A stretch of DNA of 64,000 nt, taken from assembly GCF_014200435.1 (NCBI RefSeq), contig NZ_JACHBR010000002.1, positions 114,501-178,500 on the forward strand, in the 5' to 3' direction. This stretch comes from Sphaerisporangium krabiense (lineage in GTDB: Bacteria > Actinomycetota > Actinomycetes > Streptosporangiales > Streptosporangiaceae). The translations under genes were made by a program, and so were the position numbers. Below, one piece after another: positions 30,785-40,376 of this stretch; position 1 is the first letter of the stretch; every line of letters starts with the position of its first letter. The notes under the pieces are model-generated. The model did no database searches. It was not told the origin of the DNA and was given only the letters and a program-made list of their open reading frames with translations.

Positions 30785-30800
30785 TCGATATCGTGTTCGA
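30785..30800. promoter_or_regulatory. Second, weaker SOS-like site
   Basis: TCGATA-TCGT-GTTCGA differs from the SOS consensus at two positions and lies 52 bp from the main box, further from lexA. Confidence 0.35.
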
Positions 30801-31019
30801 CTTTCGCGATCTTACGCGGGTGAGGCGGGAAAGTCGATCACTTGAGCGATCTCGGTCTGATGCGTCCCCCTCTCCGGTGCTCCGGGCCCGGAGGGGGAGT
30901 CGGCGGCGCCGCGCGGCTGCGACACGCCGGTGCGGGGGTCGTTCCCCCTGATCGGCGGGGGGTTCGCGATCCGGGGTGCCGCCGACTTGCGTTCATGGTG
31001 CGGCACTCCTACGGTTGGA

Positions 31020-31037
31020 CCACAACATCTAGTACTT
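31020..31037. promoter_or_regulatory. NrdR-type box in the nrdR-nrdJ promoter
   Basis: CACAACATCTAGTAC is very close to the actinobacterial NrdR box CACTACATCTAGTG. Such boxes repress ribonucleotide reductase operons when dATP is high. A second box, usually about 15 bp further on, is not clear here. Confidence 0.55.
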
Positions 31038-31075
31038 ACACCGTTGTCGGTAACCCATAGGTTGTGTTTCCGTCG

Positions 31076-31101
31076 GCGCACTGTGGGCACCCACAGTGCG
31101 C
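31076..31101. repeat. Perfect 26-nt palindrome in the nrdR leader
   Basis: GCGCACTGTGGG (31076-31087) and CCCACAGTGCGC (31090-31101) are perfect 12-bp arms around CA, 160 bp before nrdR. It could be an operator or an RNA hairpin. No T-tract follows. Confidence 0.6.
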
Positions 31102-31259
31102 GCGCATGCCTATTTCGGTTAATCCGGAATGGGCCCGCGAGCGTGGGGCGAATACGGAAACATGGGGCGGACTTTCCTCGGGGTCGACCCGGGGAGGCCG
31201 CATTCACGAGGGTCCGGCCGGGGTGGCCGGTGGGAATCGCGAGAAAACGGAGGCGACAC

Positions 31260-31721
31260 GTGCATTGCCCATTCTGTCGTCATCCAGACACCAGGGTGAT
31301 CGACAGCCGGTCGACCGAGGACGGCGCGGCGATCAGGCGGCGCCGCACGTGTTCACAATGCGGGCGCCGGTTCACCACCCAGGAGACGGTGTTGCTGATG
31401 GTGAGCAAACGCAGCGGCGTGACCGAGGCGTTCTCCCGGGACAAGGTCATCGCCGGCGTGCGCCGCGCCTGCCAGGGCCGTCCCGTCGGCGAGGACTCCC
31501 TGGCGCAGCTCGGGCAGCGCGTCGAGGAGAGCATCCGCGCGACGGGCTCGGCCGAGATCGCCTCCCACCAGGTCGGGCTGGCGATCCTCGGGCCGCTCCG
31601 CGAGCTCGACGAGGTGGCCTACCTGCGGTTCGCCTCCGTCTACCGCGGCTTCGAGACCCTCGCCGACTTCGAGGAAGAGATCGAGCAACTGCGCGCCTCC
31701 CGGGGCGCGGACCAAGACTGA
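31260..31721 (+). CDS. nrdR: Transcriptional repressor NrdR
   Basis: The 153-residue protein has an N-terminal zinc ribbon (Cys3, Cys6, Cys31, Cys34: HCPFC and CSQCGRRF) and an ATP-cone domain ([21 protein letters not shown]). NrdR senses ATP/dATP and represses ribonucleotide reductase genes. GTG 31260 has GGAGGCG upstream and gives the conserved MHCPFC start. It is followed after 147 bp by nrdJ, as in Streptomyces, and has an NrdR-like box in its own promoter region. Confidence 0.96.
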   Translation: MHCPFCRHPDTRVIDSRSTEDGAAIRRRRTCSQCGRRFTTQETVLLMVSKRSGVTEAFSRDKVIAGVRRACQGRPVGEDSLAQLGQRVEESIRATGSAEIASHQVGLAILGPLRELDEVAYLRFASVYRGFETLADFEEEIEQLRASRGADQD

Positions 31722-31868
31722 ACACTTCAGACACGACCAACACGCCCGGGGAGTCCGGAGGCCGTCGGACGCCGAGGATCTCGCCGGGCGCCGGCGCCGG
31801 GGGATGTGCGCGGCGCGCGGATGTGTTCCGACATTAGGGCTCCACGGGGTCCCGGAAGGGGAAAGATC

Positions 31869-34718
31869 ATGACGGAGACGGTGAGCGGCTCAGTGGGGCG
31901 CGGGGGCAAGCGGGCCTCCAAGGGCCTGAAGATCAGGCGCATCCACACCACGCCCGGCGTGCACCCGTACGACCAGGTGCGCTGGGAGCGCCGCGACGTC
32001 GTCATGACCAACTGGCGGGACGGCTCGATCAACTTCGAGCAGCGGGACGTCGAGTTCCCCGACTTCTGGTCGGTCAACGCCGCCAACATCGTCACCACGA
32101 AGTACTTCCGCGGGGCCGTGGGCACCCCGCAGCGCGAGACCGGCCTGCGCCAGCTCGTCGACCGGGTCGTGGGCGTCTACACCCGCACCGGCCGCGAGAA
32201 CGGCTACTTCGCCTCCGAAGAGGACGCCGAGATCTTCGACCACGAGCTGAAGCACGCGCTGATCCACCAGATCTTCAGCTTCAACTCGCCGGTCTGGTTC
32301 AACGTCGGCACCGCCTCCCCCCAGCAGGTCTCGGCGTGCTTCATCCTCGCCGTGGACGACCAGATGGAGTCCATCCTCGAGTGGTACAAGGAGGAGGGCA
32401 TCATCTTCAAGGGCGGGTCCGGGTCGGGGGTCAACCTCTCGCGCATCCGCTCCAGCAAAGAGCTCCTGTCCAGCGGAGGCACCGCCAGCGGCCCGGTGTC
32501 GTTCATGCGCGGCGCCGACGCCTCCGCGGGCACCATCAAGTCGGGCGGCGCCACCCGCCGGGCGGCCAAGATGGTCGTCCTCGACGTCGACCACCCCGAC
32601 ATCGAGGAGTTCATCGAGACCAAGGCCCGCGAAGAGGACAAGATCCGCGCCCTGCGCGACGCCGGCTTCGACATGGACCTCGGCGGCAAGGACATCGTGT
32701 CCGTCCAGTACCAGAACGCCAACAACTCCGTGCGCGTCTCCGACGAGTTCATGCGCGCCGTGGAGGCGGGCGAGGGCTTCGGGCTGCGCGCCCGGCTGAG
32801 CGGCGAGGTCATCGAGCGGGTCGACGCCAAGGCGCTGTTCCGCAAGATGGCCCAGGCGGCGTGGGAGTGCGCCGACCCCGGCGTGCAGTACGACGACACC
32901 ATCAACGACTGGCACACCTGCCCGGAGACGGGGCGCATCACCGCCTCCAACCCGTGCTCGGAGTACGTCCACCTGGACAACTCCTCCTGCAACCTGGCGA
33001 GCATCAACCTGCTCAAGTTCCTGCGCGAGGACGACACCTTCGACGTCGAGAACTTCGTCAAGACGACCGAGCTGATCATCACCGCGATGGACATCTCGAT
33101 CACCTTCGCCGACTTCCCCACCGACAAGATCGCCGAGACCACGCGCGCCTACCGCCAGCTCGGCATCGGCTACGCCAACCTCGGCGCGCTGCTGATGGCC
33201 ACCGGCCACGCCTACGACTCCGAGGGCGGTCGCGCCGCCGCCGCGGCGATCACGAGCCTGATGACGGGCGTCTCCTACCGCCGCAGCGCCGAGCTCGCCG
33301 CGATCGTCGGCCCCTACGACGGCTACAAGCGCAACGCCGATGCCCACAAGCGCGTCATGCGCAAGCACGCCGCCGCCAACGACGGCCTGCGCGGCATGGA
33401 CTCCCTCGACAAGCCCGTCCTGGCCGAGGCGACCCGCCAATGGCAGGACTGCCTGCGCCTCGGCGAGAAGAACGGCTACCGCAACGCCCAGGCGTCGCTG
33501 CTCGCGCCCACCGGCACCATCGGCCTCATGATGGACTGCGACACCACCGGCATCGAGCCCGACCTCGCCCTGGTCAAGTTCAAGAAGCTCGTCGGCGGCG
33601 GGTCGATGCAGATCGTCAACCAGACCATCCCTCGCGCGCTGCGCAAGCTCGGCTACCAGCCCGAGCAGGTCGAGGCCATCGTCGAGTACATCGCCGAGCA
33701 CGGCCACGTGATGGACGCCCCCGGCCTGCGCGCCGAGCACTACGAGGTGTTCGACTGCGCCATGGGCGAGCGCGCCATCGCGCCGATGGGCCACGTCCGC
33801 ATGATGGCCGCCACCCAGCCGTTCCTGTCGGGCGCGATCTCCAAGACCGTGAACCTGCCCGAGTCGGCCACCGTCGAGGACATCGAGCAGGTCTACCTCG
33901 AAGGCTGGCGGCTCGGCCTGAAGGCCCTCGCGGTCTACCGCGACAACTGCAAGGTCGGCCAGCCGCTCTCGGTCGCCAAGAAGACCGACGACGCCAAGGA
34001 CGTGTCCGAGGCGAAGGCCGCCGAGCCCGTCGTGCAGGTCATCGAGGTGCCGCGGCCGCAGCGCCGCCGCCTGCCGAACCAGCGTCCGAGCACCACGACC
34101 CGCTTCACGGTCGGCGGCGCCAAGGGGTACATGACCGCCTCGTCCTACCCCGACGACGGCCTCGGCGAGGTCTTCCTGAAGATGTCCAAGCAGGGGTCCA
34201 CCCTCGCGGGTGTCATGGACGCCTTCTCGGTGGCGATCTCGGTGGGCCTGCAGCACGGCGTCCCGCTGGACACCTTCGTCAGCAAGTTCATCAACATGCG
34301 GTTCGAGCCGGCCGGCATGACCGACGACCCGGACGTCCGCATGGCCGCCTCGGTGGTCGACTACATCTTCCGCCGCCTGGCCCTCGACCACCTCCCGTAC
34401 GCCGAGCGGGCGGCCCTCGGGGTCTTCTCGGCGGCCGAGCGCGCCGCCCAGCAGCGCGGGGAGGACCCGGGCGCGGTCCAGGAGGTCATCATCGACACCG
34501 CGGAGCTGGCGCAGTCGGCCCCCATCGAGGAGAAGCCGGTCGCGCCGGCCCCGGCCGCCGGGCCGGGCGCCCGCGAGAACGGCGCGGCCCCGGCCCTGGA
34601 GAGCCACCAGGGCCGTACGGCGGACGCCCCGCTGTGCCTGACCTGCGGCACCAAGATGCGTCCCGCGGGAAGCTGCTACGTCTGCGAGGGCTGCGGCAGC
34701 ACCAGCGGCTGTAGCTGA
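31869..34718 (+). CDS. nrdJ: Vitamin B12-dependent (class II) ribonucleotide reductase
   Basis: The 949-residue enzyme has the class II core: FNSPVWFNVGT, GSGSGVNLSRIR, ASNPCSEYVHLDNSSCNLASINL (active-site Cys with the NPCSE motif) and LAPTGTIGLMMDCDTTG. The C-terminal tail has the redox cysteines CLTCGTKM...CYVCEGCGSTSGC. It reduces ribonucleotides to deoxyribonucleotides using adenosylcobalamin, with or without oxygen. GGAAGGGGAAAG precedes ATG 31869. No cobalamin riboswitch is seen upstream. Confidence 0.97.
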   Translation: MTETVSGSVGRGGKRASKGLKIRRIHTTPGVHPYDQVRWERRDVVMTNWRDGSINFEQRDVEFPDFWSVNAANIVTTKYFRGAVGTPQRETGLRQLVDRVVGVYTRTGRENGYFASEEDAEIFDHELKHALIHQIFSFNSPVWFNVGTASPQQVSACFILAVDDQMESILEWYKEEGIIFKGGSGSGVNLSRIRSSKELLSSGGTASGPVSFMRGADASAGTIKSGGATRRAAKMVVLDVDHPDIEEFIETKAREEDKIRALRDAGFDMDLGGKDIVSVQYQNANNSVRVSDEFMRAVEAGEGFGLRARLSGEVIERVDAKALFRKMAQAAWECADPGVQYDDTINDWHTCPETGRITASNPCSEYVHLDNSSCNLASINLLKFLREDDTFDVENFVKTTELIITAMDISITFADFPTDKIAETTRAYRQLGIGYANLGALLMATGHAYDSEGGRAAAAAITSLMTGVSYRRSAELAAIVGPYDGYKRNADAHKRVMRKHAAANDGLRGMDSLDKPVLAEATRQWQDCLRLGEKNGYRNAQASLLAPTGTIGLMMDCDTTGIEPDLALVKFKKLVGGGSMQIVNQTIPRALRKLGYQPEQVEAIVEYIAEHGHVMDAPGLRAEHYEVFDCAMGERAIAPMGHVRMMAATQPFLSGAISKTVNLPESATVEDIEQVYLEGWRLGLKALAVYRDNCKVGQPLSVAKKTDDAKDVSEAKAAEPVVQVIEVPRPQRRRLPNQRPSTTTRFTVGGAKGYMTASSYPDDGLGEVFLKMSKQGSTLAGVMDAFSVAISVGLQHGVPLDTFVSKFINMRFEPAGMTDDPDVRMAASVVDYIFRRLALDHLPYAERAALGVFSAAERAAQQRGEDPGAVQEVIIDTAELAQSAPIEEKPVAPAPAAGPGARENGAAPALESHQGRTADAPLCLTCGTKMRPAGSCYVCEGCGSTSGCS

Positions 34719-34748
34719 CGGCGGCGTCCCGGCTCCGGCCGGGACCGG

Positions 34749-34783
34749 GCGGGGGCGGCGGGCCGAGGGTCCGCCGCCCCCGC
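34749..34783 (+). terminator. Terminator hairpin after nrdJ
   Basis: A 16-bp GC-rich stem (34749-34764 with 34768-34783, one G-T mismatch) with a GAG loop lies 30 bp after nrdJ. A smaller GTCCCGG/CCGGGAC hairpin (34726-34745) precedes it. Confidence 0.7.
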
Positions 34784-34830
34784 GCGCGACGCGCCCGGTG
34801 AAAGGCGTTTTCCTGGGTAGTCCAGGCGTC

Positions 34831-35718
34831 ATGTCACCTACGGTCGCGGTCATCGCTCACAAGAAGAAGACGCTCGGCGCCGGGCTGGACCGTCTGCGCG
34901 TGCTGATCAGCGAGCAGGACGTCGGCGAGTTGCTCTGGTATGAGGTGCCCAAGTCCAAGAAGGCGCCCAAGCGGGTGCGGAAGGCGCTGAAGAAGGGCGC
35001 CGACCTGGTGTTCGTCTGGGGCGGCGACGGCATGGTGCAGCGCTGTTCCGACGTGATGGCCGGCTCGGGGGTCCCGATGGCGATCCTCCCGGCCGGCACG
35101 GCGAACCTCTTCGCACGGGACCTCGGCATCCCCATCGACCTGGAGGAGGCCGTGCGCCTGGGCTTCCAGGGCCGGCGCAGGAAGCTGGACCTGGGCGAGC
35201 TCAACGGCGAGCACTTCGCCGTCATGGCCGGCGCCGGCTTCGAGGCCGAGATGATCGCCGACGCCGACGGCGGCAGCAAGGGCCGGCTCGGGCGCCTGGC
35301 GTACGTGAGCGCCGCGGTGCGGCACGTCGGCGGGCCGCTGGTGCCGATGACGGTCAAGGTGGACGGTGTCACCTGGTTCGAGGGCAAGGGGAGCTGCCTG
35401 CTGCTCGGCAACATCGGCACGATCACCGGCGGCATCCGCGCCTTCGACGACGCCCGCCCCGACGACGGCTGGCTGGAGGTCGGCGTCTCCACGGCGCAGG
35501 GCCCCATCCAGTGGGCGCGCGTGCTGGGCCGCATGACCGCGGGACGCAGCGATGAGTCGCCGTTCGTCCGGATCACCCGGGCGAGAGAGGTGACGGCCGA
35601 GTTCGGCGCGCCGCTCATGTACGAGCTGGACGGCGGCGACCGCGAGCCGGTCGACCGGCTGAAGGCGCGCGTCGTGCCCGGCGCGCTGACGGTCTGCGTC
35701 CCGGAGGACACACCGTAG
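34831..35718 (+). CDS. Diacylglycerol/lipid kinase family protein
   Basis: The 295-residue protein has the DAGK catalytic domain: VFVWGGDGMVQRC (GGDG nucleotide loop), ILPAGTANLFARDLGIP and GAGFEAEMI. The C-terminal half has GNIGTITGG and the acidic ARPDDGWLEV. Such kinases phosphorylate diacylglycerol or related lipids at the inner membrane face. ATG 34831 starts MSPTVAVIAHKKK, as in relatives; GTG 34798 is in frame upstream. It is monocistronic. Confidence 0.9.
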   Translation: MSPTVAVIAHKKKTLGAGLDRLRVLISEQDVGELLWYEVPKSKKAPKRVRKALKKGADLVFVWGGDGMVQRCSDVMAGSGVPMAILPAGTANLFARDLGIPIDLEEAVRLGFQGRRRKLDLGELNGEHFAVMAGAGFEAEMIADADGGSKGRLGRLAYVSAAVRHVGGPLVPMTVKVDGVTWFEGKGSCLLLGNIGTITGGIRAFDDARPDDGWLEVGVSTAQGPIQWARVLGRMTAGRSDESPFVRITRAREVTAEFGAPLMYELDGGDREPVDRLKARVVPGALTVCVPEDTP

Positions 35719-35783
35719 GCGTGCGGGTGCCCGGGTGGTGTGCTGCGGCCGGCGGACGTCCCCGGCCGCAGGCCCCCGCGACG

Positions 35784-36197
35784 TCACTCGTGCAGAGGGA
35801 GCCGCCTGGTCAGCGCGGTGACACGGCCGCGCGGGCCGAAGACCCCGACGGCGACGAACTCGACCTCCTCGCCCGGCGTGGCGGCCAGGTCGGCGAGATA
35901 GACCTCGTAGTCCCTGGCGCGCCGGGCCACCTCGTTGAACCCGACGGTGATCAGGTCCTCGTCGGCCCCGGCCTTGGCGTGCAGGTCCGCGAGCTCGGCG
36001 GGCGTGGCCGTCAGGACGGGCACGGGGTGGGGGTTCAGCCCGGCGTGCCGGACGCCCGAGGCGTCCTCGCCGTCCCTCGCCGGCGGGTGCGGCAGCCGCG
36101 CCCCCAGGCTCAGCCCCACCACGGCGGCGGCGTTCACCGCCAGGGCCTGTGGAAGCCCGGCGCGGACGACCAGCACCAGCTTGGTCGGCAAGCTCAT
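35784..36197 (-). CDS. DUF2000 family protein
   Basis: The 137-residue protein starts MSLPTKLVLVVRAGLPQAL and continues AVNAAAVVGLSLGARLP, the DUF2000 pattern (a PTH2-like fold). VPVLTATPAELADLHAKA and ARDYEVYLADLA follow. Function is unknown. It is divergent from an Lrp/AsnC regulator, a common pairing for DUF2000, so it is probably controlled by that protein. GGAAGG stands 7 nt before ATG 36197; ATG 36200 is adjacent. Confidence 0.85.
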   Translation of the reverse strand: MSLPTKLVLVVRAGLPQALAVNAAAVVGLSLGARLPHPPARDGEDASGVRHAGLNPHPVPVLTATPAELADLHAKAGADEDLITVGFNEVARRARDYEVYLADLAATPGEEVEFVAVGVFGPRGRVTALTRRLPLHE

Positions 36198-36296
36198 CAT
36201 CAGTCCTTCCGAACGGTTGACCATCACCGCAGAACCTAGTCATGCGAACGCCCGCACCCCCGCCTTATCGAACGAACGGCCGGAGATGCTGCCAGA

Positions 36297-36779
36297 ATGC
36301 CGCGCATGGACGAACTTGATTCGGAGATCATCCGTCTTCTCCAGACGGACGCCCGGCAGTCCAACCGCGAGCTGGCCCGGCAGCTCGGTGTCGCCCCCTC
36401 GACCTGCCTGGAACGCGTCCGCGCGCTGACCCGGCGCGGGGTGATCCGCGGCTACCACGCCGAGATCGAGCTCGGCGCGCTCAACCGCGGCGTCCAGGCC
36501 ATGGTGTCGGTCCAGGTCCGCCCGCTCAGCCGTTCGGTGATCACCACGTTCAAGGACTCGGTGAGCAGGCTCCCCGAGGTGCTCAGCGTCTTCGTCCTGG
36601 CGGGCGGCGACGACTTCCTGCTGCACGTGACCGCGCAGGACCTGGACCACCTGCACGCCTTCCTGCTCGACCGGCTCAGCCAGCGCAAGGAGATCGTCGG
36701 CTTCCGCACCTCGGTGATCTTCCAACGGGTGCACAACACCGTGCTGAGCCGGCTGCCCGACGTCGCGGCCGAGGGCTGA
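36297..36779 (+). CDS. Lrp/AsnC family transcriptional regulator
   Basis: The 160-residue regulator has the AsnC-type HTH (DELDSEIIRLLQTDARQSNR, ELARQLGVAPSTCLERVRAL) and a RAM ligand-binding domain (residues ~65-145). Lrp-type proteins form octamers that respond to amino acids. It is divergent from the DUF2000 gene with 100 bp between starts. ATG 36306 (MDELD) is an alternative start three codons in. Confidence 0.92.
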   Translation: MPRMDELDSEIIRLLQTDARQSNRELARQLGVAPSTCLERVRALTRRGVIRGYHAEIELGALNRGVQAMVSVQVRPLSRSVITTFKDSVSRLPEVLSVFVLAGGDDFLLHVTAQDLDHLHAFLLDRLSQRKEIVGFRTSVIFQRVHNTVLSRLPDVAAEG

Positions 36780-36823
36780 GCGGAGCGCGATCACTACACT
36801 GGGCCGTCGGGGAGGTGAGGCGG

Positions 36824-37627
36824 GTGGGCCGCTGGATCGAGGTCGCCGACCAGGTCTGGGTGCGCCGTCACACCGAGCTGGACCTGTCACTCGGCCTCGT
36901 CGTCGGCGAGCGCGCCTGCCTGGTGGTCGACACCGGCGCCGACGAACGGCAGGGCGCCGGGTTCGCGGCGGCCGTCCGCGAGCTGACCGGGCTGCCGTGG
37001 TCGGTCGTGCTGACCCACGCGCACTTCGACCACGCCTTCGGCACGGCGGCGTTCGCCGGCGCGGCCGTGTGGGCGCACCCGGGCTGCCGGGCCGAGCTGG
37101 CCGGCGGCGCGCGGGAGCAGCGGACGACGTGGGCGGCGTACTACCGCGCGAAGGGCGACCCCGAGGCCGCGGCCCGCATCGAGGCCGCGCGGATCGTGCC
37201 GCCGGACCGGCCCGTCGAGGACACCGCCGAGATCGACCTCGGCGGCCGTGTCGTGCGGCTCCTGCACCCCGGCCCCGGCCACACCGGCCACGACCTGGTG
37301 GCGCACGTGCCGGACGCGGCCGTGCTCTTCGCCGGGGACCTCGTCGAGCAGGGCGCCCCGCCCTCCTTCGACGACTCCCGCCCGGCGGCCTGGCCCGCCG
37401 CGGTGGACCGGCTACTGGACCTCGGGGCCCGCACGGTGGTGCCCGGGCACGGCGAGCCGGTGGACGCCGCGTTCGTGACCCGGCAGCGCCACCAGCTCGC
37501 CGAGGTCGCGGCGCTGTGCCGGGCCGTGGCCGCCGGCGAGATGACGGCGGACGACGCGCTCGCGCGCTCGCCCTACCCCGCCGAGTTCACCACCGAGGCG
37601 CTGCGCCGGGCCGCCGCGTCCGCGTGA
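36824..37627 (+). CDS. MBL-fold metallo-hydrolase
   Basis: The 267-residue protein has the metallo-beta-lactamase metal motif THAHFDHAF, then HPGPGHTGHD, FAGDLVEQG and VVPGHGEPV, giving a full two-metal site. Members hydrolyse thioesters, lactones or similar bonds; the substrate here is unknown. GTG 36824 has GGGGAGGTGAGG upstream. TACACT at about 36795 may be the -10. Confidence 0.9.
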   Translation: MGRWIEVADQVWVRRHTELDLSLGLVVGERACLVVDTGADERQGAGFAAAVRELTGLPWSVVLTHAHFDHAFGTAAFAGAAVWAHPGCRAELAGGAREQRTTWAAYYRAKGDPEAAARIEAARIVPPDRPVEDTAEIDLGGRVVRLLHPGPGHTGHDLVAHVPDAAVLFAGDLVEQGAPPSFDDSRPAAWPAAVDRLLDLGARTVVPGHGEPVDAAFVTRQRHQLAEVAALCRAVAAGEMTADDALARSPYPAEFTTEALRRAAASA

Positions 37628-37629
37628 CG

Positions 37630-37666
37630 GCCCCCGGCGGGCCGAAGGCGATCAGGGCCGGGGGCT
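37630..37666. terminator. Terminator-like hairpin between the MBL gene and parC
   Basis: GCCCCCGGC (37630-37638) and GCCGGGGGC (37658-37666) make a perfect 9-bp stem with a 19-nt loop between convergent genes. The right arm overlaps the parC stop. Confidence 0.5.
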
Positions 37667-40169
37667 ACTCCTCGTCCGAAGCCTCCGGCCCGGCCGCAGA
37701 CGGGGAAGCGATGTCCGGGCCGGCGCCCAGTGCCCCGCCGATCGCGGCGATGTCCGGCGCGACCCGCACGCCCGAGCCGTCGCGCCGCCCGATCTCGGAC
37801 GGCAGCTCCACCGGCCTGCCCGTCGAGGACACGGCCTTGACCGGCGCGGGGCCCGCCCAGGCCATCACCAGGACGTCCTCGCCCTTGAGGAAACGCTGGG
37901 CGCGGACGCCGCCGGTGGCCCGGCCCTTGGGCGGGAAGTCGGCGTAGTCCGACACCTTGCCGCCGCCCATGCCCGTGCCGGGCAGCGCCGAGGCCGACCC
38001 GGCGATGGTCAAGACGCGGGACTCGCGGGAGGGATCGACCACTCCGTACCAGATGACCTTGGCGCCGTCGCTCAGGCGGATGCCGGCCATGCCCCCGGCG
38101 GGCCGTCCCTGCGGGCGTACCGAGGACGCCGGGAAGCGCAGCACCTGGGCGTCGGAGGCGATGAACACCAGGTCATGGTCCTCGGAGGTGAGCTCGACGG
38201 CGCCGACCACGGCGTCGCCGGGCTTGAGGCCGATGACCTCGAAGTCGTCGCGGTTCACGGGATACTCGGGCACGACCCGCTTGACCATGCCGTGCGCGGT
38301 GCCGAGCGCGAGCCCGAGCCCTTGGGGGTCGAGGGAGCCGAGGCCCACGACCTGCTCGCCGGGGTTGAGCGTGACGTACTCGCTCACCGGATGGCCGCCG
38401 GACAGGGACGGGGGAGCGGCCGTGGACGGCAGCGCGGGCAGGTCGAGCACCGAGACGCGGATCGCGCGCCCGGCGGAGGTGATCACGCCGACCTCGCCCC
38501 TGACCGTCGAGCGCACGACCGCGACCAGCACATCGTGGGCCGAGCGTTCCTCGCCGGCGCCGAGCGGGACTGCGTCGCCGGTGCGGGCGAGCAGGCCGGT
38601 CGAGGACAGCAGCACCAGGCAGGGGTCGTCGGCGACCTCCAGCGGCATGGCGGCCGCGCTGACGGCGCTCGCGCCGTCCTCCAGCAGGACGGTGCGGCGC
38701 GGGGCGCCGTAGGTCTTGGCGACGTCGGCGAGCTCGCCGGACACGACCCGGCGCAGCTTGTCCTCGGAGGAGAGGATGGCGGCGAGCTCGGCGATCTCGT
38801 CGTTCAGGGTCTGGCGCTCGCGGTCCAGCTCCAGCTTGTCGTAGCGGGTGAGGCGGCGCAGCGGGGTGTCGAGGATGTAGACGGCCTGGGTCTCCGACAG
38901 GTCGAAGATCTCCATGAGGCGGGAGCGCGCCTCGGCGGAGTCCTCGGAGGAGCGGATGACCTGGATGACCTCGTCGATGTTGAGCAGCGCGACGATGAGG
39001 CCGTCCACCAGGTGCAGGCGCTCCTCGCGCCGGCGCATCCGGTGGGCCGACCTGCGGCGCACGACGTCGATGCGGTGGTCCACGTAGACCTGCAGCAGCT
39101 CGCGCAGGCCGAGCGTGCGGGGCTGGCCGTCGACCAGCGCCACGTTGTTGATGCCGAACGTCTCCTCCATGGGAGTCAGGCGGTAGAGCTCGGCGAGCAC
39201 GGCCTCGGGGTGGAAGCCGTTCTTGATCTCGATGACCAGGCGCAGGCCCTTGTGCCGGTCGGTGAGGTCCTTCAGGTCGGAGATGCCGGACAGCCTCTTG
39301 GAGGTCACCAGCTCCTTGATCTTGGTGATGACCCGCTCGGGGCCGACGTTGAAGGGCAGCTCGGTGACGACGATGCCCTTGCGCCGGGGGGTGACCTGCT
39401 CGACGGTGGCCTTGGCGCGCATGCGGAACGTGCCGCGGCCGGTCTCGTAGGCGTCGCGCACACCGGACAGGCCGATGATCGTGCCGCCGGTCGGCAGGTC
39501 GGGCCCGGGGACGAAGCGCATCAGCTCGTCCAGCGTGGCCCCCGGGTTCCTGATCAGGTGACGGGCGGCGGCGATGACCTCGACGAGGTTGTGCGGCGCC
39601 ATGTTGGTCGCCATGCCGACCGCGATGCCGGCGGCGCCGTTCACCAGGAGGTTGGGGAAGGCGCTCGGCAGGACCGTCGGCTCGGTCTCCTGGCCGTCGT
39701 AGTTCGGCTTGAAGTCGACGGTGTCCTCGTCGATGGACTGCACCATCAGCATGGCCGCGGCGGCCAGGCGCGCCTCGGTGTACCGCATGGCGGCGGGCAG
39801 GTCGTCGGGGGAGCCGAAGTTGCCGTGCCCGTCCACCAGCGGCAGCCGCATAGAGAACGGCTGCGCCATGCGCACCAGCGCGTCGTAGATGGCGCTGTCG
39901 CCGTGGGGGTGAAGCTTGCCCATCACGTCGCCGACGACGCGCGAGGACTTCACGTGCCCGCGCTCGGGCCGCAGGCCCATCTCGCTCATCGAGTAGAGGA
40001 TGCGGCGCTGGACCGGCTTGAGGCCGTCACGGGCGTCGGGGAGCGCGCGCTGGTAGATGACCGAGTACGCGTACTCGAGATAGCTCGTGCGCATCTCGGT
40101 CGCCACGTCGATGTCGACGATGCGTTCCTCGAAGTCTTCCGGCGGGGGCGTGGTGGTGCGTCGGGCCAT
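37665..40169 (-). CDS. parC: DNA topoisomerase IV subunit A (ParC, GyrA family)
   Basis: The 834-residue protein has the GyrA/ParC breakage-rejoining domain with active-site Tyr130 ([12 protein letters not shown]). The quinolone-determining segment [19 protein letters not shown] has Ser92 and Asp96, both the sensitive forms. The C-terminal beta-pinwheel lacks a clear GyrA-box, which favours ParC over GyrA. The partner parE begins at 63623 in this window. Topoisomerase IV decatenates daughter chromosomes. ATG 40169 starts [12 protein letters not shown] 40178 is possible. Confidence 0.9.
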   Translation of the reverse strand: MARRTTTPPPEDFEERIVDIDVATEMRTSYLEYAYSVIYQRALPDARDGLKPVQRRILYSMSEMGLRPERGHVKSSRVVGDVMGKLHPHGDSAIYDALVRMAQPFSMRLPLVDGHGNFGSPDDLPAAMRYTEARLAAAAMLMVQSIDEDTVDFKPNYDGQETEPTVLPSAFPNLLVNGAAGIAVGMATNMAPHNLVEVIAAARHLIRNPGATLDELMRFVPGPDLPTGGTIIGLSGVRDAYETGRGTFRMRAKATVEQVTPRRKGIVVTELPFNVGPERVITKIKELVTSKRLSGISDLKDLTDRHKGLRLVIEIKNGFHPEAVLAELYRLTPMEETFGINNVALVDGQPRTLGLRELLQVYVDHRIDVVRRRSAHRMRRREERLHLVDGLIVALLNIDEVIQVIRSSEDSAEARSRLMEIFDLSETQAVYILDTPLRRLTRYDKLELDRERQTLNDEIAELAAILSSEDKLRRVVSGELADVAKTYGAPRRTVLLEDGASAVSAAAMPLEVADDPCLVLLSSTGLLARTGDAVPLGAGEERSAHDVLVAVVRSTVRGEVGVITSAGRAIRVSVLDLPALPSTAAPPSLSGGHPVSEYVTLNPGEQVVGLGSLDPQGLGLALGTAHGMVKRVVPEYPVNRDDFEVIGLKPGDAVVGAVELTSEDHDLVFIASDAQVLRFPASSVRPQGRPAGGMAGIRLSDGAKVIWYGVVDPSRESRVLTIAGSASALPGTGMGGGKVSDYADFPPKGRATGGVRAQRFLKGEDVLVMAWAGPAPVKAVSSTGRPVELPSEIGRRDGSGVRVAPDIAAIGGALGAGPDIASPSAAGPEASDEE

Positions 40170-40376
40170 ATCGAACATTGTGCCGAAGCTTGGAGGTGCT
40201 CCGCGACCCGAAGCGCTTTTGCGTCCGTACGACGGCAGGCGCGGCGGCGTCGGCCGTTTGGACGTCTCCGGCATGGATAAGGCTCATGCGTTCGCGCCGG
40301 GGTCGCCCCGGCCGCGGTCGTGGAGGTGACCGGCGATCGCTTTTTGGTAGTGTCGCCATCGAACGAAGGAGTGCCC

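Larger units (their letters stand above)
30591..31259. other. Regulatory intergenic region between lexA and nrdR
   Basis: This 669-bp divergent gap contains the lexA SOS box, a second SOS-like site, an NrdR-like box and a large palindrome, each listed separately. Small open frames here lack coding character. Confidence 0.6.

Noticed and set aside
30812-31207. Open frame between lexA and nrdR on the minus strand
   Set aside because: It crosses the NrdR box and the palindrome and has no conserved sequence or ribosome binding site.
31040-31868. Cobalamin riboswitch for the B12-dependent reductase
   Set aside because: I found no B12-box-like sequence upstream of nrdR or nrdJ. In Streptomyces that switch controls the other reductase.
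31890-34853. A 987-codon open frame antisense to nrdJ
   Set aside because: Its translation is Gly/Arg/Val/Asp-rich without motifs. It exists because nrdJ has strong third-position GC bias; nrdJ itself is unmistakable.
38175-40280. A 701-codon open frame antisense to parC
   Set aside because: Same composition artefact; parC has full family motifs on the other strand.
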